Below, one piece after another: positions 1-8,940 of a stretch of DNA of 64,000 nucleotides (its first letter is position 1; every line of letters starts with the position of its first letter). Source of the DNA: Pectobacterium aroidearum (GTDB lineage Bacteria > Pseudomonadota > Gammaproteobacteria > Enterobacterales > Enterobacteriaceae); the NCBI RefSeq assembly GCF_041228105.1, contig NZ_CP166097.1, forward strand, positions 1,364,001-1,428,000. The letters run 5' to 3'. The translations under genes and the position numbers were made by a program. Below the pieces are notes generated by a model. That model ran no database searches. It saw nothing but the letters and a program-made list of their open reading frames with translations, and was not told the origin of the DNA.

Positions 1-1404
1 CGTTCCCTGCGGCAATTAGTAATTATGGCGTTCTTGTTGGTGCTGCTACCGCTGCTGGTACTGGCCTATCAGGCTTACCAAAGTCTGAACATGCTGAGCG
101 AACAGGCTGCCGATATCAACCGGACAACGCTGGCGGATGCCCGCCGCAGTGAGGCGATGACCAGCGTGGCGCTGGCGATGGAGCGTAGCTACCGGCAATA
201 CTGCGTATTGGACGATCAGACGCTGGCAACGCTCTACCAGAACCAGCGTAAACAGTATTCGCAAATGCTGGACTCTCACGCGCAGGTGTTGCCCGATCCC
301 CGCTATTACCAAACACTGCGGCAACTGCTTACTCAGCTCGGTGAGATACGCTGCCATAACAGCGGCCCGGAACAAACCGCATCGAGCCTGCTGGAGGGTT
401 TTTCTCGCGCGAACGGACAGATGGTGCAGGTGACGCGCGACGTTGTTTTCTCTCGCGGGCAACAGCTTCAGCAGGCTATTTCCGAGCGCGGCCAGTTCTT
501 CGGCTGGCAGGCGTTGCTCTTATTTCTGGTCAGCGTGATGCTGGTGGTCCTCTTTACGCGGATGATTATCGGCCCGGTTAATGGCGTAGAGCGGATGATC
601 AACCGCCTTGGTGAAGGCCGTTCGCTGGGGAACACCAGCACGTTCAAAGGCCCGCGTGAGATTCGGACGCTGGCGCAGCGCATTATCTGGCTGAGTGAGC
701 GTCTGTCCTGGCTGGAATCGCAGCGGCATGAATTCTTACGCCATATCTCCCATGAACTCAAGACGCCATTGGCGAGCCTGCGGGAAGGCACTGAGCTGCT
801 TGCCGACGAGGTGGTTGGCCCACTGACTGCCGACCAGAAGGAGGTCGTCGCTATTCTCGATAGCAGCAGCCGCCACCTGCTACAGCTGATCGATCAACTG
901 CTGGACTATAACCGCAAACTGGCGGATACACCGACCGAGCTGGAACGTGTTGAAATCGAAGAAATCGTCGATATCGTCGTGTCGTCCCACAGTCTCCCCG
1001 CTCGTGCCAAAATGATTCATACCGATGTGGCATTGGACATTGGGCACTGCTGGGCGGAGACGACGCTGTTGATGCGAGTGATTGATAATCTCTATTCCAA
1101 TGCGGTGCACTACGGTAAGGAATCCGGTAACATTTGGATTTATAGCCGTCAGATTGGCAATCGCGTTCAGATTGATGTCGCCAACAGTGGTACGCCCATT
1201 CCCGACGCAGAGCGGGGTATGATTTTTGAGCCCTTTTATCAGGGAAGTCACCAGCGTCGTGGTGCGGTTAAAGGAAGCGGGTTGGGGCTGAGCATTGCGC
1301 GTGATTGCATTCGTCGTATGCGTGGTGAGCTTAGCCTGATTACCGTGGACTATGCTGATGTGTGTTTCCGTATCGAGCTGCCCTTATTGTCCGATAACGA
1401 ATAG
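1..1404 (+). CDS. glrK: Sensor histidine kinase GlrK (QseE), 5' end outside window
   Basis: Inner-membrane sensor kinase that phosphorylates the response regulator GlrR. The reading frame is already open at base 1 (RSLRQLV before the first internal Met at 25), and E. coli GlrK has matching residues before this point, so the true start lies just upstream and the gene is 5'-partial. Visible are TM1 near the start, a periplasmic stretch with YRQYCVLDD, TM2, a HAMP region (RMIIGPV), the phospho-acceptor H-box HISHELKTPLASLREG, the N-box NLYSNAVHYG and the G-box GSGLGLSIARD. It is followed by qseG and glrR in the usual glrK-qseG-glrR order. Identification is firm. Confidence 0.96.
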   Translation, partial: RSLRQLVIMAFLLVLLPLLVLAYQAYQSLNMLSEQAADINRTTLADARRSEAMTSVALAMERSYRQYCVLDDQTLATLYQNQRKQYSQMLDSHAQVLPDPRYYQTLRQLLTQLGEIRCHNSGPEQTASSLLEGFSRANGQMVQVTRDVVFSRGQQLQQAISERGQFFGWQALLLFLVSVMLVVLFTRMIIGPVNGVERMINRLGEGRSLGNTSTFKGPREIRTLAQRIIWLSERLSWLESQRHEFLRHISHELKTPLASLREGTELLADEVVGPLTADQKEVVAILDSSSRHLLQLIDQLLDYNRKLADTPTELERVEIEEIVDIVVSSHSLPARAKMIHTDVALDIGHCWAETTLLMRVIDNLYSNAVHYGKESGNIWIYSRQIGNRVQIDVANSGTPIPDAERGMIFEPFYQGSHQRRGAVKGSGLGLSIARDCIRRMRGELSLITVDYADVCFRIELPLLSDNE

Positions 1405-1439
1405 TCCGATAACGAATAAAGTCTGAGAATGAATAAATA

Positions 1440-2273
1440 ATGAATGCATGGTTTATGAAGGGATGGTTTACGAATAGCGTATTTTCCCGCCTTTTGAAGG
1501 CGACGCTTATGTCGTCGCCACTCGTTTTAGCGGCGTGTAATAGCCATGTGAACCATGGCTCGGCCTTGCTGGAAGCAGAAACTGCCCCACCGAAAGAGCA
1601 GGTTGCGGATTTCCGTATCGCACAATGTGAACACCTGTGGCAGATAGACGATCGTGAATCCATGAATAATGCGCTTTACTGGTTGCGTGCGATGGACTGT
1701 GCCGGACGTTTGACACAATTCCAGGCTCGTGAGGAAGCCGGGCTGGTTGCGGGGGATAGCTGGGATAGCGCGTTTAAGCAGGGCATTCTGTTGGATAATG
1801 CCGGTATTACTCAGGTTGAGCGGCGTCAGGTGCTGGAACAGATCAATCTATACCGTTTGGCTTTCCCTGCGGCGCTGCGTCCGCTGATGCAAACCTGGCG
1901 TGACAGACAAACGCTGTTTCTGGCGCTGTCGGATGAACGCCTGCGCTATAAGCGTTTACAGGAATCCAGCGACAAACAGCTGGACGCCCTGCGTGTCCAG
2001 CAAAATCATCTGCAATACCAGTTAGAAACGACCACGCAGAAACTGGAAAACTTGACGGATATTGAACGTCAACTGTCGTCGCGTAAGCAACTGTCGGGAG
2101 AAATGCCGGATAACGATACCGATCGTCGTAGCGGTACAGGTGTTAGAGACGGTTCGCGCAATTCGACAACGAAATCCAGAAGTGAGCCAGTGGATGCGGA
2201 TGATACCTATACGCCGCCGATGGAATCGCATACGGACAAACCGACGACGAAGAAGGAGTCAACAAGACAATGA
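1440..2273 (+). CDS. qseG: Lipoprotein QseG of the GlrK/GlrR system
   Basis: Predicted outer-membrane lipoprotein encoded between kinase and regulator; in E. coli QseG is linked to control of GlrK. An N-terminal hydrophobic signal ends in a lipobox, LVLAAC. The core WLRAMDCAGRL, SWDSAFKQGILL and TTQKLENLTDIERQLS match enterobacterial QseG, with a predicted coiled coil around residues 150-215. The charged, Thr/Ser-rich C-terminal tail is longer than in E. coli. The start is uncertain: ATG 1440 and ATG 1455 (MKGWF) both give a signal peptide, while ATG 1509 is too close to the Cys. The stop overlaps the glrR start as ATGA, so translation is probably coupled. Confidence 0.9.
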   Translation: MNAWFMKGWFTNSVFSRLLKATLMSSPLVLAACNSHVNHGSALLEAETAPPKEQVADFRIAQCEHLWQIDDRESMNNALYWLRAMDCAGRLTQFQAREEAGLVAGDSWDSAFKQGILLDNAGITQVERRQVLEQINLYRLAFPAALRPLMQTWRDRQTLFLALSDERLRYKRLQESSDKQLDALRVQQNHLQYQLETTTQKLENLTDIERQLSSRKQLSGEMPDNDTDRRSGTGVRDGSRNSTTKSRSEPVDADDTYTPPMESHTDKPTTKKESTRQ

Positions 2274-3607
2274 CAGCCCGAAAAACGGCGAGTTTATTGC
2301 TCGTGGATGATGACCCCAGTCTGCTGAAGCTATTGGGTATGCGCCTGACCAGCGAAGGATTTAGCGTGATGACAGCGGAGAGCGGCCAGGAAGCGCTGCG
2401 GTTGTTAACGCGTGAAACGTTCGATTTGGTGATCAGCGATCTTCGTATGGACGAGATGGATGGCATGGCGCTATTTTCCGAAATTCAGCGCTATCAGCCG
2501 GGGATGCCGGTAATCATTTTAACCGCTCACGGTTCTATTCCCGATGCCGTTGCCGCCACGCAGCAGGGAGTATTTAGTTTCCTGACGAAGCCTGTTGACC
2601 GTGATGCGCTTTACAAAGCGATAGATGAAGCACTGGCGCTATCCGCGCCAGCAGGTGATGAAAGCTGGCGTGAAACTATCGTGACGCGCAGCCCGATTAT
2701 GTTACGCCTGCTGGAACAGGCCAGGATGGTTGCACAGTCGGATGTTAGCGTGTTGATTAATGGTCAGAGCGGAACCGGGAAAGAGGTGCTGGCTCAGGCC
2801 ATTCATGCGGCAAGCCCGCGTGCGAAGAAAGCGTTTATTGCCATTAACTGCGGCGCGCTGCCGGAACCGCTGCTGGAATCTGAGTTGTTCGGTCATGCGA
2901 AAGGCGCTTTTACTGGTGCGGTGAGCAGCCGTGAGGGGCTTTTTCAGGCGGCGGAAGGCGGTACGCTGTTTTTAGATGAAATCGGCGATATGCCGCTGTC
3001 TCTGCAAGTTAAACTGTTACGCGTTCTGCAAGAGCGAAAAGTCCGCCCGCTGGGGAGCAACCGCGATCTGGATATCGACGTGCGGATTATTTCCGCCACG
3101 CACCGTGACTTGCCAAAGGCGATGGCGAGAAACGAATTCCGCGAGGATCTGTATTATCGGCTCAACGTGGTGAATATGAAGCTGCCTGCGCTACATGAGC
3201 GTGCCGAAGATATTCCTCTGCTGGCAAATCATCTGCTGCGTGAATCTGCTAACCGCCACAAGCCTTTTGTGCGCACCTTTTCAACCGATGCGATGAAGCG
3301 CTTGATGACGGCAAGCTGGCCGGGTAACGTGCGTCAACTGGTGAATGTCATTGAACAGTGTGTGGCGCTGACCAGCGCGCCAGTCATCAGCGACGCGCTG
3401 GTTGAACAGGCGCTGGAAGGTGAAAACACGGCGCTGCCAACCTTTGTTGAAGCGCGCCACCAGTTTGAACTTAACTATCTGCGAAAGTTATTACAGATCG
3501 CAAAAGGTAACGTGACGCAGGCTGCGCGAATGGCCGGGCGTAACCGAACGGAATTCTATAAACTGTTGGGCCGCCATGAATTGGATGCCAACGATTTTAA
3601 AGACTAG
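2270..3607 (+). CDS. glrR: Sigma-54-dependent response regulator GlrR (QseF)
   Basis: Cytoplasmic NtrC-family activator phosphorylated by GlrK. In E. coli it activates sigma-54 promoters of glmY and rpoE. Domains in order: receiver (residues about 8-120, LLVDDDPS and phospho-acceptor Asp57 in VISDLRM), AAA+ domain with Walker A GQSGTGKE, the sigma-54 contact loop GAFTGA and Walker B GTLFLDEIGD, then a C-terminal Fis-type HTH (GNVTQAARMAGRNRTEFYKLL). Length 445 aa is normal for the family. The start codon overlaps the qseG stop. Confidence 0.97.
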   Translation: MTARKTASLLLVDDDPSLLKLLGMRLTSEGFSVMTAESGQEALRLLTRETFDLVISDLRMDEMDGMALFSEIQRYQPGMPVIILTAHGSIPDAVAATQQGVFSFLTKPVDRDALYKAIDEALALSAPAGDESWRETIVTRSPIMLRLLEQARMVAQSDVSVLINGQSGTGKEVLAQAIHAASPRAKKAFIAINCGALPEPLLESELFGHAKGAFTGAVSSREGLFQAAEGGTLFLDEIGDMPLSLQVKLLRVLQERKVRPLGSNRDLDIDVRIISATHRDLPKAMARNEFREDLYYRLNVVNMKLPALHERAEDIPLLANHLLRESANRHKPFVRTFSTDAMKRLMTASWPGNVRQLVNVIEQCVALTSAPVISDALVEQALEGENTALPTFVEARHQFELNYLRKLLQIAKGNVTQAARMAGRNRTEFYKLLGRHELDANDFKD

Positions 3608-3724
3608 CGTTGATAGAATTGGCAGCACGCCTGCAGCGTGATGCGGGGTGGGTATAGATTGTCTGCCTGAGTTCTGACATGCTGCTTATTTGCTGATGCT
3701 CGGCTTTGGCCGCAACATAGATAA

Positions 3725-4078
<354 letters not shown>

Positions 4079-4109
4079 TCGCGTCTCACCTTGCGTTGTT
4101 CCTTTTTCG

Positions 4110-4140
4110 AAGCCAGCCTGATGAGGGCTGGCTTCTTCAC
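4110..4140. terminator. Bidirectional terminator between glnB and pemA
   Basis: Perfect 9-bp stem AAGCCAGCC/GGCTGGCTT with a 7-nt loop and T-rich flanks on both strands (TTCTTC on the plus side, a run of A before the stem that reads as U on the minus strand). It lies between convergent glnB and pemA and probably ends both transcripts. Confidence 0.8.
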
Positions 4141-4159
4141 ATTTACTTCTACTCTACTT

Positions 4160-5266
4160 CTACTTCCCTTTCGGCGCGGTAGGCACCCAGCCTGCCAGCA
4201 CTTTGTCTGCTGTATATTCTGCTGCTTCCGCGTCGCTTAACTGGCGGCGCTGATCGTTTTTCTCTGCGCCTTTTCCGCTGGATTTATACTCGAAAAAGCG
4301 TGAGTCCTGCGGATGGAACCAGATTTTCTCGCCTTGTTTATCTTTGCCGGACATTTTGTCCCAGCCATAGATGTGGTCGTCCATGCTGGTGTTCAGGAAG
4401 ACGGTCTGGCCGATAGCGTTAGGGTCGGCATAACGGCCATCTTCAAAGGTGGTCGTTGGATGCCAAGGACGACCCAAACCATAGCTTTTCGCCGGGACGT
4501 CTTTCTCTTTAATCACCCGGCTATTGGTAATGACCAGGCCATATTTTTGCTTAATGTCGGTGCTGGGGGCGGTGAGATAGCCGAGAGGCTGATCTTTCAC
4601 GTCGGTACGGTTGCGCGCAACGATGTCGCAATCGTCAAAGAGTGCGGTACCGTTGCCAAAGATGAAATCAACGGTGCCACTGATACGGCATTGCGAGAAG
4701 AAGCTGCGCCCACCTTTCACATATAATGTGTCCTGATAGCCCGTCAGGCTGACATCATGGAACCATGCGCGATCGCTATTTTCAGCAACCAGCAGCGCAA
4801 CGGCCTGCGAGTCTTTTAGCTTGGTGGGGTCGTCATTGGCTTTGGCCTGATTGGCCGGGTAATCGAAATCATTGCTGATGGTCAGAGAACGGGCGCTGAA
4901 ATCGGGAGCATCGACCTTCACCGTGTTGCTGCCATAGGTTCCCCATTTACTGCCATCGGGTTTGAGCGTGCCGGCTGCGGTTGTCGCGGTGATCACGGTG
5001 CCGTCACGGCTTTCGCCCTGTAGATGAATGTTAGGGCGTGTAATGGTCAGCCGCTCGTGGTAGACGCCATTTTTCACATAGATAACAAACGGCGAGCTGT
5101 CTGCCGGTGCGCTGGCGATGGCTTCTGTAATGGTTTTGTAGGCGTTGGCGTCCCCTGCATTGGTGGAAACGAGAGCATTGTAGTCGGCTGCCTGCGCTAA
5201 CGACCACGGTGAGGAAATTAGCATAGCTAAGGTCAGCGTTTTGCAGAGGTTTGAGGCTTTTATCAT
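4160..5266 (-). CDS. pemA: Secreted pectin methylesterase PemA (CE8)
   Basis: Removes methyl esters from pectin, giving pectate and methanol, so that pectate lyases can cleave the polymer. A Sec signal peptide ends at SLAQA/ADYN; the mature protein is the usual right-handed beta-helix size (368 aa precursor). Family motifs are all present: GYQDTLY, the catalytic Asp region SGTVDFIFGNG and the substrate Arg in YGLGRPWHP. It closely resembles Dickeya/Pectobacterium PemA. It lies 92 bp downstream of paeY on the same strand, as in the pectinase clusters of soft-rot bacteria, and probably shares its transcript. Secretion to the medium by the Out type II system is inferred from relatives. Confidence 0.95.
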   Translation of the reverse strand: MIKASNLCKTLTLAMLISSPWSLAQAADYNALVSTNAGDANAYKTITEAIASAPADSSPFVIYVKNGVYHERLTITRPNIHLQGESRDGTVITATTAAGTLKPDGSKWGTYGSNTVKVDAPDFSARSLTISNDFDYPANQAKANDDPTKLKDSQAVALLVAENSDRAWFHDVSLTGYQDTLYVKGGRSFFSQCRISGTVDFIFGNGTALFDDCDIVARNRTDVKDQPLGYLTAPSTDIKQKYGLVITNSRVIKEKDVPAKSYGLGRPWHPTTTFEDGRYADPNAIGQTVFLNTSMDDHIYGWDKMSGKDKQGEKIWFHPQDSRFFEYKSSGKGAEKNDQRRQLSDAEAAEYTADKVLAGWVPTAPKGK

Positions 5267-5301
5267 GTCCAGAGTCCTGTAATCGGTAAGGGAGGGGTTG
5301 T

Positions 5302-5330
5302 AACGCGCGGCAATGTGGCACCGCGCGGTT
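5302..5330 (-). other. Hairpin between paeY and pemA
   Basis: GC-rich inverted repeat (CGCGCGG 5304-5310 with CCGCGCG 5321-5327) in the 92-bp gap of the paeY-pemA transcript. It lacks a U-run on the reverse strand, so it looks more like an mRNA stability or processing hairpin than a terminator. Confidence 0.45.
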
Positions 5331-5358
5331 CTGTCTTATCGTTTTTCCTGACTGATAA

Positions 5359-7017
5359 CTACTTGTGTTTGCTGACCGTTTTTTCTGCCAGCGACGCTAA
5401 CGCAGGTTCTTGTCGGATGGCGTCAGCGACAATCTCTGCTACGGCGATAGCGCCTTTTTTCTGAAAATGGGTGGTATCTGGTTTGCTCAGGCTACCTGCC
5501 TGATCGCGATAGTAAGGATATTTTTTGGGATCGATCACCAGCCAATACTGTTTCCAATGATCGCTGTTACCCTGGTTCGCTAGAGCGATAGTGGCTGGTT
5601 CAATGTCCAGCAACACGACCTTATTATCTGCTGCCGTATCTTTGATGGTCTGGCTGTAATCGCCGACAAAGGCATAACCGTTTTCCGCGTTTTGTTTGGT
5701 GAAGTGGCTGTGTACCGCTGGCGTGCCGTTTTTGCCTTCAGCCGTTTTTACTCGGGTGGTTGGGGTAAGCAGAACCGGTGTGAGTTTATGCTGGCGGGCA
5801 AAGGTGATGTAACGCTCCAATGATGTCTGGAATGACATATCGGCTTTTCCCTGTGGCGCCTGTTTTTTCCCTGCCGCATCGTTCGGGTAAGTACAGAGGT
5901 TAGCGACGTCAGCAGGGCCACGTACCGCTTTTGCACTGTTGCAGTTTTGATCGTTATGTCCCATTTGAATAAACAGGAAATCGCCTTCCTTCATCAGTGG
6001 CTGCATCTGGCGGAACCAGCCTTCGTAAAAATAGTCGCGTGAACTACGTCCGGCACGTGTGCCATTCACCACTTTGACGCCGCTGTTTTTACTGAACTGC
6101 TGTTCAAAAACCTGCCCCCATCCCATACGTGGGAAGCGCATTTTTTCATAGGTTGCCGCAGTTGAGTCGCCGACGATGAAAATGCGGGTTTGTGCTTTCT
6201 GGATTGCGTCCAGACTCTGGCGAGCAGAACGATAATCTAACGGTTCATAATCGCCTTTATTATTCAGGCCGACAATCGGATGGAATGCGCTGTCAGTCAA
6301 AACGGTATGGCCGGAGTAGCCCGTGTCGTTGTGATAATTGCGGTTATGGTTAATGACGCTGACGATTTTGGTGACGGCTTCCTGTTGAGCGGCAGAGTAG
6401 GTCAGGGGATCGAAACGTGTGGGGGCACTGATGCCAACCTGTTTTAGCGCGTCATTAAAACCGGCATGAAAATCGGCGTAGGCTTTTTTCCATTCTGCGG
6501 CGTCCATTTTTGGCGATGCCGTATCGTCCGTGAGCTGCTGTGGACCAATGTAGCCTGCGGCTACCGCGATATCGGAGGTGATGCGGTCAGTCAGCGGGTT
6601 GATATTGGCGATATTTTCTTTACCGTCATGCATTGAAGGGGCGACGGCGGACAGGCAGATTGCACGGGAGATATTATTCAGCAGGCAATTATTGCCGCCG
6701 GACTCGATGGCTAAAAGACGTAACGGCGGTGTCAGACCCGAGATATCAAGATGATATTTTCCTTGATCATCGGTCTGTGTTTGCCGCTTCTGGCCCTGCT
6801 GGTCTCTGATAATGATGGTGGCAGGTAGGTGGATATCCCGTGCGGTGACATTACCCGATAAACCGGTTTTTTCACCCAGCGTTGAACCCGATAGCCATTT
6901 CGCGCTCTCTGGCGCGGCGGTCTGGTGTGCAGCGGCGGGGGTTTTAGCATTTACCAGCGTGAAAGGGGCGGAAAGTATCAGAGCTAAAGCCACACTTTCT
7001 GAAAAACGTTTTGCCAT
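5359..7017 (-). CDS. paeY: Pectin acetylesterase PaeY (SGNH hydrolase)
   Basis: Removes acetyl groups from pectin, acting together with PemA to expose the backbone to pectate lyases. Signal peptide at residues 1 to about 25 (ends TLVNA/KT). Residues about 40-110 form a small beta-rich module (DIHLPATIIIRDQQG), followed by an SGNH/rhamnogalacturonan-acetylesterase-like domain with block I IFIVGDSTAATYE (nucleophile Ser), block II Gly in NGTRAGRSSRDY, block III QMGHNDQN and block V DTTHFQKKGA with the catalytic Asp and His. Size 552 aa and the position upstream of pemA match Dickeya PaeY. A KdgR-like box about 200 bp upstream suggests induction by pectin breakdown products. Confidence 0.9.
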   Translation of the reverse strand: MAKRFSESVALALILSAPFTLVNAKTPAAAHQTAAPESAKWLSGSTLGEKTGLSGNVTARDIHLPATIIIRDQQGQKRQTQTDDQGKYHLDISGLTPPLRLLAIESGGNNCLLNNISRAICLSAVAPSMHDGKENIANINPLTDRITSDIAVAAGYIGPQQLTDDTASPKMDAAEWKKAYADFHAGFNDALKQVGISAPTRFDPLTYSAAQQEAVTKIVSVINHNRNYHNDTGYSGHTVLTDSAFHPIVGLNNKGDYEPLDYRSARQSLDAIQKAQTRIFIVGDSTAATYEKMRFPRMGWGQVFEQQFSKNSGVKVVNGTRAGRSSRDYFYEGWFRQMQPLMKEGDFLFIQMGHNDQNCNSAKAVRGPADVANLCTYPNDAAGKKQAPQGKADMSFQTSLERYITFARQHKLTPVLLTPTTRVKTAEGKNGTPAVHSHFTKQNAENGYAFVGDYSQTIKDTAADNKVVLLDIEPATIALANQGNSDHWKQYWLVIDPKKYPYYRDQAGSLSKPDTTHFQKKGAIAVAEIVADAIRQEPALASLAEKTVSKHK

Positions 7018-7207
7018 GGTTAGACATATCCCTTGTTGATTAATCGAAAACAGTTAATGAACCCAAGCGTTGTCAAAGGAAGGTCGCTGTTTTTTATCGT
7101 TCTTGTCACGGCCTTTAGAGAAAACGTCGGGGGCTTTATTGTGCACCCAAGCCGATTCAAGGGCGATGCCTAAACGCAGGTCCTTTTTGGTGAAATAACT
7201 ATTCATT

Positions 7208-7231
7208 AAAAATGAAATGTTATTTTAATAA
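7208..7231 (-). promoter_or_regulatory. Putative KdgR box upstream of paeY
   Basis: On the reverse strand the site reads approximately ATTAAAATAACATTTCATT, an AT-rich imperfect palindrome. It fits the known KdgR pattern of GAAA, six bases, TTTCA with one mismatch (GAAA 7214-7217, TGTTAT, TTTAATA on the plus strand). KdgR represses pectinase genes until 2-keto-3-deoxygluconate accumulates. Position upstream of paeY-pemA supports the call; binding is inferred. Confidence 0.6.
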
Positions 7232-7337
7232 GGCGTGTTTTTTTGTGACCCACCTCTTTTTTAGCGGAGCGCTCGTGTGTCAGCACATAAAATTGTGATC
7301 GGTAAAGTATTTTTGGGAAGGGGGACTGTCTGAAAAA

Positions 7338-7364
7338 TGAAAAAAGGCCGCAAAAGCGACCTTT
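7338..7364 (-). terminator. Terminator of hmp
   Basis: Reverse-strand hairpin AAAGGTCGC-TTTT-GCGGCCTTT with one G-T wobble, followed by T residues. It starts about 25 bp after the hmp stop codon. Confidence 0.8.
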
Positions 7365-7389
7365 GGGTTTGATCCGTTATCAATGAGGG

Positions 7390-8580
7390 TTAGACAACTT
7401 TATGCGGACCAAAACATTCGTAATGTAGCTGCTCAGCCGGGATCCCGATTGCCAGCAATTGCTGTGCAACAAACTGCATGAACACCACGGGGCCACACAG
7501 GTAATAGCGCATATCTGGCGTGGCCAATTCATCTTTTAGCGAGGCCAACTGCATCAATCCACTGTGATGGTAATCTTCGCCAGGGCGATCGGCCTGCTGT
7601 GGTTCGCGATACCAGATGTGATGCTGGAACTGCGGCAACGATTCTCCCGTTTGTTTGATTTCATCCGCAAACGCATGCGCAGTGCCGTTCTCTGCTGCGT
7701 GTAGCCATAACACCTTCGCCTGATGATCCTGTTGTTTTAGCGTATGCAGCATACCCAGCATAGGGGTTTGCCCGACGCCGCCGGAAATCAGGGCTACGGG
7801 TGTAGAAGCGGGGATATCAAGGAAGAAATCGCCGTGCGGAGCCGCCAGATGAATGATGTCGCCTTCGCGCGCGGTATCATGCAGATAGCCGGAAACGGTG
7901 CCTTGCGCTTCACGTTTAACCGCAATTCGGTAGGATTTCCCATTTGGCGCATGGGTCAGAGAGTATTGGCGAATCTCCTGATTGGCAAAACTGTCATGTT
8001 TGACGTAAACCGCCAGATATTGACCTGCTTGAAAATCAGCAATAGGTTGGCCGTCGGTGGGTTCCAGCGTGAAGCTGGTAATGACGGAACTTTGCGGCTG
8101 CTTGTTCACAATGCGGAAAGGTCGCACGCCGCTCCAGCCGCCGTTTTTCGCTTCAGTGCTGCGGTAGATATCGCCTTCGCGCTGGATGAAGACATTCGCC
8201 AGCACGCCATAGGCTTTACCCCAGGCGTCCAGCACCTCCTGTCCTGGGCTAAACATTTCATCCAGCGTTGCCAATAAATGATTACCCACGATCTGATACT
8301 GATCGGCCTGAATGTTAAAGCTGGCGTGCTTCTGGGCGATACGCTCAACTGCAGGCAGCAGCGCGGCCAGGTTTTCGATATTCGTCGCATAAGCACAAAT
8401 AGCATTGAACAACGCTTCCCGCTGATCGCCATTGCGCTGGTTGCTCATATTAAAAATATCTTTGAGCTCAGGATTGTGCGTAAACATGCGATCGTAAAAA
8501 TGTGCGGTCAGTTTCGGGCCGGTTTCCGCCAGCAGAGGAATGGTCGATTTAACAATGGCGATAGTTTGGTTATCCAGCAT
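7390..8580 (-). CDS. hmp: Flavohemoglobin, nitric oxide dioxygenase Hmp
   Basis: Converts nitric oxide to nitrate using O2 and NAD(P)H, protecting the cell from host or self-made NO. Three domains fill 396 aa: globin (1-140, distal Tyr29, proximal His85 in QKHASF), FAD-binding (about 150-260, RQYSL) and NAD-binding (about 265-396, GGVGQTPML and the C-terminal CGP...FGPH). The first ATG is preceded by AGGGAGTC on the reverse strand. A near-perfect NsrR operator lies about 30 bp upstream, so repression relieved by NO is expected. It is divergent from glyA as in E. coli. Confidence 0.97.
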   Translation of the reverse strand: MLDNQTIAIVKSTIPLLAETGPKLTAHFYDRMFTHNPELKDIFNMSNQRNGDQREALFNAICAYATNIENLAALLPAVERIAQKHASFNIQADQYQIVGNHLLATLDEMFSPGQEVLDAWGKAYGVLANVFIQREGDIYRSTEAKNGGWSGVRPFRIVNKQPQSSVITSFTLEPTDGQPIADFQAGQYLAVYVKHDSFANQEIRQYSLTHAPNGKSYRIAVKREAQGTVSGYLHDTAREGDIIHLAAPHGDFFLDIPASTPVALISGGVGQTPMLGMLHTLKQQDHQAKVLWLHAAENGTAHAFADEIKQTGESLPQFQHHIWYREPQQADRPGEDYHHSGLMQLASLKDELATPDMRYYLCGPVVFMQFVAQQLLAIGIPAEQLHYECFGPHKVV

Positions 8581-8610
8581 GGTGACTCCCTATTTATTGG
8601 TATGACTTAT

Positions 8611-8633
8611 AAGTTGTATTTTATATGCATCTT
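8611..8633 (-). promoter_or_regulatory. NsrR operator of hmp
   Basis: On the reverse strand, AAGATGCATAT and AAATACAACTT flank a central base, matching the 11-1-11 NsrR consensus (AAGATGCATTT/AAATACATCTT) at nearly every position. NsrR is the NO-sensing Fe-S repressor of hmp in enterobacteria. The site is located where it would overlap the hmp promoter. Confidence 0.85.
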
Positions 8634-8788
8634 ATTGGGTTTGTCCGCCGCTGTAAATTACCTTTTTGGTGGTAGGGGTTTTTAGGGAGGGCTAAAGGGA
8701 ATAACATGAAGAAATAGCAGGTTGAGAATGAAGAAAAATCCGTTTAACACCGTACAGCTCATATTTGCTGAAGCCTTGTGCTGCCTGT

Positions 8789-8804
8789 AGCTAATCGTTT
8801 GCGT
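8789..8804 (+). promoter_or_regulatory. PurR-like operator upstream of glyA
   Basis: AGCTAATCGTTTGCGT matches 12 of 16 positions of the PurR consensus (ACGCAAACGTTTGCGT), with a perfect right half. E. coli glyA is PurR-repressed through a site of very similar sequence. Functional use here is inferred. Confidence 0.6.
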
Positions 8805-8940
8805 AAAAACCTCTGTCAAGACCTATCTTCATTAGGGAAAAACGGTTTACACTATACGCCATTCCCCAAGAGGGTTGCCCAATTCCCAAATGGGCCATCA
8901 ATTCCCAGTATATTTATGTTAGCTGAGTCAGGAGATCCGG

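Larger units (their letters stand above)
7018..7389. other. Intergenic region paeY-hmp, 372 bp
   Basis: No convincing gene. It holds the paeY leader, the KdgR-like box at 7208-7231 and the hmp terminator at 7338-7364. The middle part (7080-7200) shows no feature I can name. Confidence 0.7.
8581..8940. other. Divergent hmp-glyA regulatory region, 360 bp
   Basis: No gene. It holds the NsrR site (8611-8633), a PurR-like site (8789-8804) and an AT-rich stretch at 8700-8760. In E. coli MetR also binds between these genes; I could not pick out a clear MetR palindrome. Confidence 0.7.
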
